Source: Bremerella alba (GTDB lineage: Bacteria > Planctomycetota > Planctomycetia > Pirellulales > Pirellulaceae). From it: 64,000 bases of DNA. The notes under the pieces are model-generated. The model searched no databases. It was not told the DNA's origin and saw only the letters and a program-made list of their open reading frames with translations. Shown piece after piece: positions 26,047 through 34,414 of this stretch. The first letter of the stretch is position 1, and every line of letters begins with the position of its first letter. The position numbers and the translations under genes are program-made. The stretch lies in the NCBI RefSeq assembly GCF_013618625.1, contig NZ_JABRWO010000006.1:62001-126000 (forward strand), written 5' to 3'.

Positions 26047-27396
26047 TTAATCAAGCAGTAAGAGTGCGACCTGAAGGTAGATCACAATCCCAAAAAGGTC
26101 GATCAACCCGGCCACAAACGGGTTACTCATCAAAGCCGGATCGAGCCCAATCTTCTTGAACATTAGCGGCAACATCGAGCCGATCAACGTTCCGGCAATC
26201 ACCACTAAGACCAGGGTCAACGGGACCACTAGCGCTGAGTAAGGTGTGGGGGATTTAAAGAGCGCCAGAAGCAACCCCATGAAGGCCATGATCAAGCCTA
26301 AGATCAGGCCCATCGCCAGCTCCCGCCGTAAAATTATCGACCAGTCGGCAACACTGGCCTCTCCCTTATTCAGCGCGGTAATCACGAGCGTCGCCGACTG
26401 GTTGCCCGAATTCCCGCCGGTCGAAATGACCAACGGAATGAAGATGACCAGCCAAGGGATCCGCGCGAGGTCGCCTTCAAACTGTTCTAAAGCGAACGTC
26501 GTCATGAAGGCCCCCACGAACAGCACGGCCAGCCATACGCCCCGTTTGCGGCTTAATGTTAGCACCGATGTTCGTAGATAGGTCTCTTCCAACGGTTCGA
26601 CCGCCGCCGCACGATAGGCGTCTTCGGCCGCTTCTTCGACGACCACGTCAAGAATATCATCGTGCGTAATAATACCGACCAGGCGAAGTTCCTCGTCGAC
26701 CACGGGAATCGCTAGAAGGTCGTAGTCGGCCATCTTGCGAAGAACGTCCTCTTGGTCGTCCATGACGTTGGCGTGAATGACCTCGGTCTCCATGATCTCG
26801 CTTAATTGCTTCTGCGGCTTGCTTAATGCCGAGACAATATCGCGAGTCGAGACGACTCCGTGAAGACTGCCGAAATCATCGACCACATACAGGTAGTAAA
26901 TCGTTTCCAGATGCTCGGCCTGGTTGGTAAGTTCGGACAGGGCTTCTCGCGCTGTGAGGTTCTCGCTGAGACGGGCCATTTCCGTCGTCATGATCGCGCC
27001 GGCAGTCCCTTCGGCGTAATTCGATAGACGCAGTACATCGCGTCGATCATCTACGGAAAAGCAAGCGAGAATCTGCTCGGCTGTTTCCTCTTCGACCTCA
27101 CCTAACAGGTCGACCTGGTCGTCGGCCGACATCGTGGCCACCACCGGGGCGACCGATTCAGGGGACCGCGATTCGAGCATCTCGGCTTGTCTGTGATGCT
27201 CGAAATACGAGAGTATCTCGCCTTGCAGGCTCAGATCGGCATGATCGAGCACCCCCCAGGCCTCTTCCGGGGAAAGACCTTCCATGAACTCGGCTGTACG
27301 CGCGGGATGCAGGGCCGTGCAGAACTCGCGGAGTCCATCAGAGTCGTTCTCGGCCAGCATCTCGCGAAGTTCTGGCAAGTACAGGGTGTTGATCAT
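26047..27396 (-). CDS. mgtE: Magnesium transporter MgtE
   Basis: This 449-residue protein has the full MgtE order: an N-terminal superhelical domain (about 1-130), two CBS domains (about 135-255), a connecting helix, and a C-terminal membrane domain. The signature GNSGNQSATLVI and the final NPFVAGLIDLFGIVIYL are conserved. The channel moves Mg2+ inward and is gated by Mg2+ binding at the cytosolic domains. I looked for an M-box-like leader in the upstream 298 bases and did not see one. Confidence 0.95.
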   Translation of the reverse strand: MINTLYLPELREMLAENDSDGLREFCTALHPARTAEFMEGLSPEEAWGVLDHADLSLQGEILSYFEHHRQAEMLESRSPESVAPVVATMSADDQVDLLGEVEEETAEQILACFSVDDRRDVLRLSNYAEGTAGAIMTTEMARLSENLTAREALSELTNQAEHLETIYYLYVVDDFGSLHGVVSTRDIVSALSKPQKQLSEIMETEVIHANVMDDQEDVLRKMADYDLLAIPVVDEELRLVGIITHDDILDVVVEEAAEDAYRAAAVEPLEETYLRTSVLTLSRKRGVWLAVLFVGAFMTTFALEQFEGDLARIPWLVIFIPLVISTGGNSGNQSATLVITALNKGEASVADWSIILRRELAMGLILGLIMAFMGLLLALFKSPTPYSALVVPLTLVLVVIAGTLIGSMLPLMFKKIGLDPALMSNPFVAGLIDLFGIVIYLQVALLLLD

Positions 27397-27694
27397 GGGG
27401 GGCCTTGGATGAATTAGCCAAATTCGCTCATGTTTCGCGGGTTTCAGGTACTATCTTACCGATCTGAGCTATTCGTGGGAGGGATGCCAACGACTGATTA
27501 AACAATCCTGAGCGTGAACTTCACGGCGAGTTTTATGAAGGATGTACGAACCATCCGGAGTATGTGATTGACTTTCTCTCCCCCTGAAAGTACTTTCTAT
27601 GTATCAAGTATTACCAATAGTTGGGTATTTCCTTCGTTTTGCTGATGTGCTTCTTGCGCTGCATCGAAACGAAGAAAATATCGAGCGTTACTAA
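27397..27694. other. Divergent spacer between mgtE and rnc
   Basis: This 298-base stretch should hold promoters for both flanking genes. The only distinct feature is the hairpin at 27632-27674 in the rnc leader. No ORF or RNA gene is supported. Confidence 0.5.
27632..27674 (+). promoter_or_regulatory. Leader stem-loop upstream of rnc
   Basis: CTTCGTTT (27632-27639) pairs with AAACGAAG (27667-27674); inside, GATG (27644-27647) can pair with CATC (27662-27665). The stem ends 20 bases before the start codon of the RNase III gene. In other bacteria RNase III cleaves a hairpin in its own leader to limit its synthesis, so this is a candidate for the same control. No direct evidence is available. 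Confidence 0.4.
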
Positions 27695-28453
27695 ATGGAT
27701 TCGTTCGATATGCTACGAGGACAAGACTCGCCGGTAACCGGTGAAGATCGACTCTCCGAGTGCGAATTGAAACTCGGATACACATTTAAAAATCGCGAGC
27801 TTTTGCAAGCCGCCCTTACCCATGCGTCGGGTTCTAGCCATCGGCTCGGTAGTAACGAGCGGCTTGAATTTTTGGGCGATGCCATTCTAGGCAAGTTCGT
27901 ATGCGAAACCCTTTTCCAGCGGTTTCCTAATTACCTGGAAGGCGACCTAACGCGAATCAAGTCGATTGTCGTCAGTCGCAGCACATGTGCCCGACTGAGC
28001 GATCAGATGGGGCTCGAACCATTTCTGATTCTCGGAAAAGGCATGGCGTCGACGCAGTCGCTACCCAAATCGCTTTTGGCCGACGTGTTCGAGGCGATCA
28101 TTGCCGCGATCTATCTGGATGATGGCAACGAAGCGGTCAATGGGTTCCTGGCGATCGCTCTCGAGGACGAGATCGACCAAGCTTCGGCCGGTGAAGTAGG
28201 TAGCAACTATAAGTCGATGTTGCAACAGTTCGCCCAACGAGAGTATGGCACGACCCCCAACTACGAACTGGTTGCCGAACGAGGCCCTGATCACAGCAAG
28301 TTCTTTAACATAGCGGTCATGCTTCAGGGGACTCGTTACACGTCGGCTTGGGGTGCCAACAAGAAAGAGGCCGAACAGCGTGCGGCCAAGAACGCACTTC
28401 ACGAGATCCAAGGGGAAAGCCCTCCCTACGTGGAAGAGATCGAGCCCGGCTAA
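27695..28453 (+). CDS. rnc: Ribonuclease III
   Basis: This 252-residue protein has the RNase III catalytic domain with the signature NERLEFLGDAILG (Glu58, Asp62) and the second metal pair in LLADVFEAIIAA (Asp130, Glu133). The double-stranded RNA-binding domain follows (about 165-240, NYKSMLQQFAQ to KKEAEQRAAKNALHEI). The enzyme cleaves double-stranded RNA in rRNA maturation and mRNA decay. The N-terminal 20 residues before the domain are variable, so an ATG at 27710 is possible. A leader hairpin may regulate it. Confidence 0.95.
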   Translation: MDSFDMLRGQDSPVTGEDRLSECELKLGYTFKNRELLQAALTHASGSSHRLGSNERLEFLGDAILGKFVCETLFQRFPNYLEGDLTRIKSIVVSRSTCARLSDQMGLEPFLILGKGMASTQSLPKSLLADVFEAIIAAIYLDDGNEAVNGFLAIALEDEIDQASAGEVGSNYKSMLQQFAQREYGTTPNYELVAERGPDHSKFFNIAVMLQGTRYTSAWGANKKEAEQRAAKNALHEIQGESPPYVEEIEPG

Positions 28454-28690
28454 ATCTTATCTGGGATCTCTGAATCTTAACGATGTCTGGCCTTCCAGAA
28501 ATTCCAAACCGACTGATCGAGCCAATCGGAAATTCTAGCGGGTTGGTTCAGCGCACCTTCGCCTTTCGTTTGTTGGTAAGTGGGTATTGGTGTACTAACT
28601 TCTTATTGTGACAAAGCTTTACGTCGCATCGGTGGCCCCCCGATAACACCTGTCTGCAACTTTACGAATAGTTACTGGTTACCCCCAGAT

Positions 28691-29122
28691 ATGGATTGCC
28701 CTTCGCTATCCAAGAGCGCACCTCGACTGAAATGTCTGCCCAGTTTGCAGACGCTGCACATTCTGGCGACCGAGGATCAGCCCTTTCATCAAGAGCTTTT
28801 GAAACGCGCATTGAGTCGCCATGGTGCGACTTTTCACATTGAACCCGATGGCGAGTCGACCCTTGCCCGGGCCGACCTGAGCAGCTTCGATGTGATCTTT
28901 CTCGACTTGATGCTACCCGATACAGATGGTTTGCAATTGGCGTTAGCCCTACGAGACCGCAACGTACAAACACCGATGGTGGCGGTCACCGCAGGCACAA
29001 TGACTTACACACCGAAGGTATGCTACGAAGCGGGTTTCCAAGGCTTTCTCGAGAAACCCTATTCGCCGATTGGACTGGCCGCGATGATTCGCTCGGTCTG
29101 TGAATTACCGACGAACATTTAA
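28691..29122 (+). CDS. Stand-alone response regulator receiver protein
   Basis: This 143-residue protein is a receiver domain without an output domain. The acidic pocket is Glu28-Asp29, the phospho-acceptor Asp72 (VIFLDLMLPDTDGL), the switch Thr100 (VAVTAGT) and the conserved Lys122 (EKPYSP). Single-domain receivers pass phosphate in relays or bind partner proteins. No histidine kinase gene is next to it. Its last bases overlap the stop of the opposing gene at 29119. Confidence 0.88.
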   Translation: MDCPSLSKSAPRLKCLPSLQTLHILATEDQPFHQELLKRALSRHGATFHIEPDGESTLARADLSSFDVIFLDLMLPDTDGLQLALALRDRNVQTPMVAVTAGTMTYTPKVCYEAGFQGFLEKPYSPIGLAAMIRSVCELPTNI

Positions 29123-29862
29123 CGAATGGTGATTGCCTGCTTGAGTGGTTCCAGGATATTACCAATCACATATTGATCTAACAGGCCCACCGCTTGATCG
29201 TGAAGTCTTTCGAACGCGGTGACGTATGTTTCGCTTTCGTCCAAACTGCCGAACCGTCGAACGGTCAGGTAAACGCTCAGCTGTTCTTCGGGGAATTCAC
29301 CGGTGCGAACATGATAAGCGGATGTTCGTGTCTCGATGCTGAGCCGAAACTGGGTTCGACATTCGTCGTCTAGGCTACACTGAATTGCTGGCTCGAAGCC
29401 GATGATTCGGTTGTCACTCCCCTGCACCATTTTCTCTAAGGCCGGCGGAAGTCCGAGGGCATCGACGACCAGTTGGTTATGATTTCCGCTGTAGGTGAAA
29501 TCGAACCCATACATCGCATTGAGCGACTCGCAATCCAAGGGACTGATAGAGAGCGCGTACGGAATTTGATCGAGCACAAATCGGTGCTGCTCGAGCGCCT
29601 CGTCAAAGGTGCTTGGGTTGACATGCCCAGATAGTATTCGTTTTGGTTCAACGGACGTCCAGCGATAGCTGCCGCCATCTTTGTCTTCTTCAAGTACAAA
29701 CTCGTTACGATCACGCGAGTAGAAATTCCGCATGTTGGGGTAACGTTTTCGGACCTGCTCGAAAAAGTGAAGAACCGTGTCTCGCCCGCTAGGTAAGTCC
29801 ATCTCCGTGTTGAGATTCATGTTGATGTAAAAATCGTCAGTCAGCGAGCGGATATCGACCAT
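29119..29862 (-). CDS. Hypothetical protein, conserved type not recognised
   Basis: This 247-residue protein has no signal peptide or membrane segment. It contains several mixed alpha/beta segments with no known motif. AAGGAG 7 bases before ATG 29862 makes this start strong, and the longer frame to 29919 is unlikely. Some features (PSGRDTVLHFFEQVRKRYPNMRNFYSRDR and ETRTSAYHVRTGEF) resemble proteins of planctomycetes without assigned function. It is convergent with the receiver gene and the stops overlap. Confidence 0.72.
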   Translation of the reverse strand: MVDIRSLTDDFYINMNLNTEMDLPSGRDTVLHFFEQVRKRYPNMRNFYSRDRNEFVLEEDKDGGSYRWTSVEPKRILSGHVNPSTFDEALEQHRFVLDQIPYALSISPLDCESLNAMYGFDFTYSGNHNQLVVDALGLPPALEKMVQGSDNRIIGFEPAIQCSLDDECRTQFRLSIETRTSAYHVRTGEFPEEQLSVYLTVRRFGSLDESETYVTAFERLHDQAVGLLDQYVIGNILEPLKQAITIR

Positions 29863-29991
29863 CCAATTCTCCTTCTGCTGTATGTGCGTGGTGAACCACG
29901 GGGCCGGCAGGAGTGGCACAACCCAGTTGCAAGTATAGAATGACCGTCACAAAAGTGTCAAAGGTGCCATGCTAGGTAAAGGACACCACCG

Positions 29992-30570
29992 GTGACGAGT
30001 CAAAATGTTGCTTCCGCTAGGGTAGACAGTATTTCTGAGAGATCGGTTCAGCTAGAAACGCCCTTGGGGCCAGCCGAGATCCGCTGGCAGGGGGAAAAGC
30101 TCTGCCGTTTCGTTTGGTTACCCCAAGGGACTCGGTTAAAGCGGAGGCCGCTTCCCGACGAGCTGTCCGACCCTGAGCGAGACTTGATGCAAGATGTCGT
30201 CGATTACGCTGCTGGCATCCGGATTGATTTTGCAGGGGTTCCTGTGGATTTGTCGCATGGCACCCTCTTTCAGCAACGTATCTGGAATGCCTGCCAGCGA
30301 ATTCCTTATGGCGAGGTGGTCACCTACGGAGACCTAGCCAGGTTCGCCGGTCGCCCGGGAGCTGCCAGGGCCGTTGGTACGGCCATGTCACAAAATCGAA
30401 TCCCTTTGATAATCCCCTGCCATCGAGTTATTTCAGCCGGCAATAAGATTGGCGGATTCACCAGTGATCAAGGAATTAGCCTGAAAAAGCGGCTGCTCGA
30501 TCTAGAAGCTGGCGGTCAGACCCACATTAAAATGCCGCAGAAAAGTAATTTCCGGAAAATGCCGAAGTAA
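29992..30570 (+). CDS. ogt: Methylated-DNA-protein cysteine methyltransferase
   Basis: This 192-residue protein has the O6-alkylguanine transferase domain, with the suicide Cys143 in IIPCHRVI and the helix RIPYGEVVTYGDLA, plus an N-terminal partial domain. The protein removes alkyl groups from O6 of guanine or O4 of thymine in DNA, taking them onto its cysteine. The start is GTG at 29992. The C-terminus (KMPQKSNFRKMPK) is basic and longer than the family norm. Confidence 0.92.
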   Translation: MTSQNVASARVDSISERSVQLETPLGPAEIRWQGEKLCRFVWLPQGTRLKRRPLPDELSDPERDLMQDVVDYAAGIRIDFAGVPVDLSHGTLFQQRIWNACQRIPYGEVVTYGDLARFAGRPGAARAVGTAMSQNRIPLIIPCHRVISAGNKIGGFTSDQGISLKKRLLDLEAGGQTHIKMPQKSNFRKMPK

Positions 30571-30748
30571 TAAAAACGCAACACCTGAGAAGTCATAGGT
30601 ATTTGGGACCGGAAATGCCATTTTTTTCACGATCCTGAACCTAACTCCCCTGGAAGCGTCTTTACGGGAACCTAACACGTCACTATAATCCAGGGTCTTG
30701 CTTGAGAGGGAATCGCCGATAAGGGTTTTGATCAAGCGAGTGTCACTT

Positions 30749-30822
30749 GTGGGCGTAGCTCAATTGGATAGAGCATCGGTCTACGAAACCGAAGGTTGAA
30801 GGTTCGAGCCCTTCCGCCCACA
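30749..30822 (+). tRNA. tRNA-Arg (anticodon ACG)
   Basis: The 74-base cloverleaf has a 7-bp acceptor stem (GTGGGCG with CGCCCAC), a 4-bp D stem (GCTC/GAGC), a 5-bp anticodon stem (TCGGT/ACCGA) around CTACGAA, and a 5-bp T stem (GAAGG/CCTTC) with TTCGAGC. The anticodon at 34-36 is ACG, which reads CGU/CGC/CGA after A-to-I change. The discriminator is A. The 3' CCA is not encoded; the next bases are CTT. Confidence 0.95.
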
Positions 30823-30830
30823 CTTAGTGA

Positions 30831-30864
30831 AAAGGCCGTAAACCGCTGGGTTTGCGGCCTTTTT
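30831..30864 (+). terminator. Intrinsic terminator after tRNA-Arg
   Basis: AAAGGCCGTAAACC (30831-30844) pairs with GGTTTGCGGCCTTT (30849-30862) around a GCTG loop, with one T-G wobble. A T-run (30860-30864) follows. The hairpin starts 9 bases past the tRNA. Confidence 0.92.
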
Positions 30865-30937
30865 CATGCGCTCAGTGAAAGGGGAAATAGTTCTTTCGCC
30901 ACGACGCAAAGCAGTCGCGATGTGTCGTATTTCGATC

Positions 30938-30975
30938 TTTAATAGGAGCGTTCGGTTTCTCCCGCTCCTATTAAA
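30938..30975. repeat. 13-bp perfect inverted repeat near the tRNA-Arg locus
   Basis: TTTAATAGGAGCG (30938-30950) and CGCTCCTATTAAA (30963-30975) are perfect complements around a 12-base loop. It overlaps the T-tract of the neighbouring minus-strand terminator. It is not followed by a T-run in the plus sense, so its role is open. Confidence 0.7.
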
Positions 30976-31006
30976 AAAGGGCGACGCTCTGTGGAGCTTG
31001 CCCTTT
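30973..31006 (-). terminator. Intrinsic terminator of the ECF-DUF1559-lipoprotein operon
   Basis: On the minus strand AAAGGGC (31006-31000) pairs with GCCCTTT (30982-30976), with inner GCTC/GAGC pairs, followed by T-rich bases. It lies 46 bases past the stop of the lipoprotein gene at 31052, closing the operon. Confidence 0.85.
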
Positions 31007-31051
31007 CGTTGTCTTTCAAGGAAATTTTCGTCGTCAAACGAGACCGCTGAC

Positions 31052-31468
31052 CTACTTCGACAGGTCGAAGTTAATTTCGTTTTCTCCAGGTTCGACGGCT
31101 GCGGTAAGTTCGCCTCGCTTGCGGTATTTCCTGGGGACCCTTTCCGGCAAGAGCATTGCTCCTTGCTCTTCACTCTCAAGGCGACGGGTCGTGATCATCA
31201 CCTCGTGATTGCCTGGAAGGCATCCGGGCGTGTCGTACGTAAACATCAGCGAATAGTGGCCGCTTTCGTCGGTGACCCCCTGAGAAGCTCGCCCTTGCTC
31301 GGGGTAAAAGGCAAGCTCTGCATTGGGTAAGGGAGCGCCATCAAGCGTCACAACTCCCTGAACGAACCCACTAGCTGGCCCGGTTTCGCTACAACCGACA
31401 AACGTTAACGATACAAAGAGGCTGAATAGAATACCGCTGCGTGATATGCGGCTCATGAAGTGATTCAT
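31052..31468 (-). CDS. Small secreted lipoprotein at the end of the sigma operon
   Basis: This 138-residue protein has a signal peptide with lipobox TFVGC (about residue 26). The body is a beta-rich fold with VVTLDGAPLPNAELAFYPEQ and ESGHYSLMFTYDT, close in pattern to the lipoproteins at 860 and 9486. AGGA lies about 10 bases upstream of ATG 31468. It follows a DUF1559 gene by 102 bases, the third such pair here. A terminator follows it. Confidence 0.8.
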   Translation of the reverse strand: MNHFMSRISRSGILFSLFVSLTFVGCSETGPASGFVQGVVTLDGAPLPNAELAFYPEQGRASQGVTDESGHYSLMFTYDTPGCLPGNHEVMITTRRLESEEQGAMLLPERVPRKYRKRGELTAAVEPGENEINFDLSK

Positions 31469-31570
31469 GATCAGGTTCCTGAAAAGGGTGTTTTTGAAAA
31501 GTCCATTTCCAGCGCCGGCGACTTGGTTGCATAGCCGGCGCGAAAACTAGATAGCATTCAGCGAATGAGA

Positions 31571-32500
31571 CTAGAGGCCCGGAGTCACTTCGCCGCCGGA
31601 GATGGTTCCCAACGCTTCGTAGGTCGTGCCGTCGATTGTTTCTGCAATGAACACGACCGAGCCATCGCCGCGGCAGAAATTCGCCCCACCGGGATGCAAG
31701 CTGCCTGTTGCGGCCCACGAATGAGAACCGTTGATGGTATAGGATGGGTTGGCCGAGGTTGGGCTGAGGGTCGTATTAACCCACTTAGCACGATCGGCTC
31801 CGACCCAGCAGGTTGCCTTGCGAGGCTTCTGAGCCCCGTCTTGCTCGGCGACCATCACCGTATTGCTGGTTCCGTCGGTCATATCGCGAAAAGAAGTTTC
31901 GCTGTTGAGCCAGAAGGTGCCATTGAATTTGCTGGCATCGGTCCTATAGGCCGCGTCATCTGTCCCCAAGTCACCGGGAATCATCGAGCCATTGACGGCT
32001 TTGTAGTTCGACTTGGCGTTGTCACTACGATTCGGGTTCATTTCTTCCATAGGGCAAGAGGGGCACATATAACCATCGATGGCAACACGTCCCCAGTTGG
32101 TTCCGGTTGTCCACCAAGAGAACCGATCTTTATAGACGTCGAAATTGTCGTTCTCGTCACGAATTTCTTCGTAAAGAGATTGTTGCTCGATGAACGGCAA
32201 CACAAGTGTTTGCCAGCTGAGCCCGTGCCTATTAGCCCAATCTTTCGAGCCACCAGAAGCATCACGATTGGAGACACTCTTTAACCCGGCGGGAAAAACA
32301 CCGTAGGTGTCGTGATGATTATGTAGTGCTAACCCCATTTGTTTTAGGTTATTGGTGCACTGCATCCGACGAGCTGCTTCGCGAGCTTGTTGGACGGCCG
32401 GTAGCAGTAAAGCGATCAGAACACCGATGATGGCAATCACCACCAACAGTTCGACCAGTGTAAATCCTTGCCGAGGCTTTGAATGAGAATCGTGAGGCAT
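31571..32500 (-). CDS. DUF1559 domain protein, pre-pilin-like with H-X9-DG motif
   Basis: This 309-residue protein has the pre-pilin segment GFTLVELLVVIAIIG at residues 11-25, AVQQAREAARRMQC, and HPGGANFCRGDG as the H-X9-DG motif. It lies between the FecR-LamG protein gene upstream and a lipoprotein gene downstream, in an operon that starts with an ECF sigma factor. This context suggests that at least one DUF1559 protein is under extracytoplasmic-function control, unlike the two copies that stand alone. Confidence 0.95.
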   Translation of the reverse strand: MPHDSHSKPRQGFTLVELLVVIAIIGVLIALLLPAVQQAREAARRMQCTNNLKQMGLALHNHHDTYGVFPAGLKSVSNRDASGGSKDWANRHGLSWQTLVLPFIEQQSLYEEIRDENDNFDVYKDRFSWWTTGTNWGRVAIDGYMCPSCPMEEMNPNRSDNAKSNYKAVNGSMIPGDLGTDDAAYRTDASKFNGTFWLNSETSFRDMTDGTSNTVMVAEQDGAQKPRKATCWVGADRAKWVNTTLSPTSANPSYTINGSHSWAATGSLHPGGANFCRGDGSVVFIAETIDGTTYEALGTISGGEVTPGL

Positions 32501-32601
32501 GTGAGTCTCCGAAAAGAAGAATTGAAAAGGAGGCGATAAGTAGCAAAAGCAGACCCATTAGGCGTTGAAAAGAGCATTGAAGAAGGTCAGACGCTTTGCC
32601 A

Positions 32602-34356
32602 TTAGGGGCGACCCTTTTGGAAAAGTTCTCCCACCTGATCTTCTGTCAGTGCCACGCCGTAAACGGTCATTTCGTCGATTCGTCCATTGAAGTTACGAAT
32701 TTTCTGCCACGCGGAAGTTTCGGTTGGCGTCCAGTTGCCGATCGTCACGTAACCGAGTGTTAAGTCGCCACGGGCCGCCTGGTCAATCGGCTGATTCGAG
32801 ATGAGTTCTCCGTTGAGGTAATGGCGAACTCGCGAATCGACCGTGTCGTAGACGGTAACCACATGAGCCCATTGCCCCACGTCCCGTAAGCTGAACACGT
32901 TGGGCGAGCGATAGTGTGCGGTATCTGAAGCAGCTTCCATCCACATACCCAGCAGCATGTGACCTTCCTGGTGAACTTGCCAGTGAGGCATGTTGTTGTT
33001 GAATTCGTCTGTCAAAAGGAGCGAGTTAAATCTGCGATCGAGCCCGTCCAGACGAATCCAAGCCGAGAAAGTGAGCGACAAATAGTTGCCGGGAATGTTA
33101 AGGCGAACCCGGTCACCAGGGCGTTTGAATTCGAGGCTCGACTTATCGTTCCAGCGGCCGGTGGTCCACTGGGCTCCAACGATCGCTCCGTGAATCTTTT
33201 CCCCATCAGGACCGTAGCCAACCAGTGTGCGGTCATCGACCGGATCATGATCGAAGGGGAAATACGCTGCGATCCGTGGATCTTCGATCGTCGCATCACG
33301 CTGTTGCTCCCATCGCTGATACCGCTTTACCGAGCGGGTACCGGTCATGCTTGCCAGTTCACGAGGAGACACAAAGCTAAGATCACCAGAATCAATAACC
33401 TTGCTGAGGCCATCCGCAGTGATGGAAAGAGGTTTACCTTGGACAAGTTCGCGCCGTGTCGTTTTGTTTCGATTGGAGTTCGGCTCGTAAAGCTCGACTT
33501 TTCCCTCGTACACTTGCACATCGACCGAACCGTCACTGGAGACTTCCATCCCGAATTCGGTGCCCAGGTCGACCAGTTCCAAGGTCTTAGCAAGGATCGT
33601 GAATCCCTGGGCTGGCTGGGGAATGTTCGCCCGCAGTTTGCCGTAGTTGAGGTAAATGTTGCTGGCATCGACAATCTCGATCGACGCAGGCCCTTCGGCC
33701 ACCAGCGTTGCACCGCTGTAAAACTCTAACTGGATTAATCCTGTATCCCAGGTCAGTTGTTGAGGAGAAACGGTTACGCCTTCTTTCCAGACGTTTGCGT
33801 TTCCACCTTGAACACCCACTTTGCGAGTTAGCAAAGCCACGCCGGAATCACGTAGTTCTTCTACTTCAGGTGTAGGATTCGCAGCAACTGGCCCTACTGG
33901 CACTGGGGGCGCTGCATCAGGAAGAACCGCAACGTTAGACGCATTCGGATCTTGCTCTGGCTGATCACCTTGTGGAAAGGCAAACAGGGCCACCAGGATG
34001 GTTGCGGCCAAGGCCATCACGCCCCAAATCCAGGGACGCTTTTGGGTTGGCCGTTTCTCGTCTGTGCGAGCAGGGGTTTTCGGCTCGTGACTGGCGTTGA
34101 GAACCGATTGGATAAAGCCGGCTGAACTGTCGTCGGCCGAGACACGGGTTCTTAGCGACTCAAGGTACCTGGCTTCCGCACGTCGTAAGTCTTCGTATTG
34201 AGAAAGGCGATCGCTAAGAACAAGGTGCTGCTTTAGTTGAGCAAGGTTCTCTTGGTTTTCGCGGGCCAAGGCCACGAGTTCGTCCAACTCGTTTTCCGAT
34301 GCAACGTCATCGAGCATGATCGCAAGCAGTTCGTTAAAACGCTGATGGGATGCCAA
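32602..34356 (-). CDS. FecR-LamG membrane protein, probable partner of the ECF sigma factor
   Basis: This 584-residue protein has an N-terminal cytoplasmic helical part (about 1-105) that could bind the sigma factor. One membrane helix follows at about 108-127 (WIWGVMALAATILVALFAF). Then come a FecR-type domain (about 170-320; YLNYGKLRANIP, VDLGTEFGMEVSSDGSVDVQVYEGKVEL) and a C-terminal LamG/concanavalin-like domain (about 375-580). The gene starts 58 bases past the sigma factor's stop. Such FecR-type proteins act as signal-receiving anti-sigma factors. The LamG domain may sense polysaccharide or protein outside the cell; that is inference. Confidence 0.87.
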   Translation of the reverse strand: MASHQRFNELLAIMLDDVASENELDELVALARENQENLAQLKQHLVLSDRLSQYEDLRRAEARYLESLRTRVSADDSSAGFIQSVLNASHEPKTPARTDEKRPTQKRPWIWGVMALAATILVALFAFPQGDQPEQDPNASNVAVLPDAAPPVPVGPVAANPTPEVEELRDSGVALLTRKVGVQGGNANVWKEGVTVSPQQLTWDTGLIQLEFYSGATLVAEGPASIEIVDASNIYLNYGKLRANIPQPAQGFTILAKTLELVDLGTEFGMEVSSDGSVDVQVYEGKVELYEPNSNRNKTTRRELVQGKPLSITADGLSKVIDSGDLSFVSPRELASMTGTRSVKRYQRWEQQRDATIEDPRIAAYFPFDHDPVDDRTLVGYGPDGEKIHGAIVGAQWTTGRWNDKSSLEFKRPGDRVRLNIPGNYLSLTFSAWIRLDGLDRRFNSLLLTDEFNNNMPHWQVHQEGHMLLGMWMEAASDTAHYRSPNVFSLRDVGQWAHVVTVYDTVDSRVRHYLNGELISNQPIDQAARGDLTLGYVTIGNWTPTETSAWQKIRNFNGRIDEMTVYGVALTEDQVGELFQKGRP

Positions 34357-34414
34357 CGGAATCTCCTAAGAGGTCGGTAACAGAAAGACGTGTATTAAAA
34401 TGGACGAGTATTTT

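Noticed and set aside
31565-32284. A 239-codon plus-strand frame opposite the third DUF1559 gene
   Set aside because: It is antisense to a recognised gene, and the same kind of shadow appears opposite the other copies.
32959-33729. A 256-codon plus-strand frame opposite the FecR-LamG gene
   Set aside because: It has no signal, motif or ribosome site, and the opposite strand encodes clear domains.
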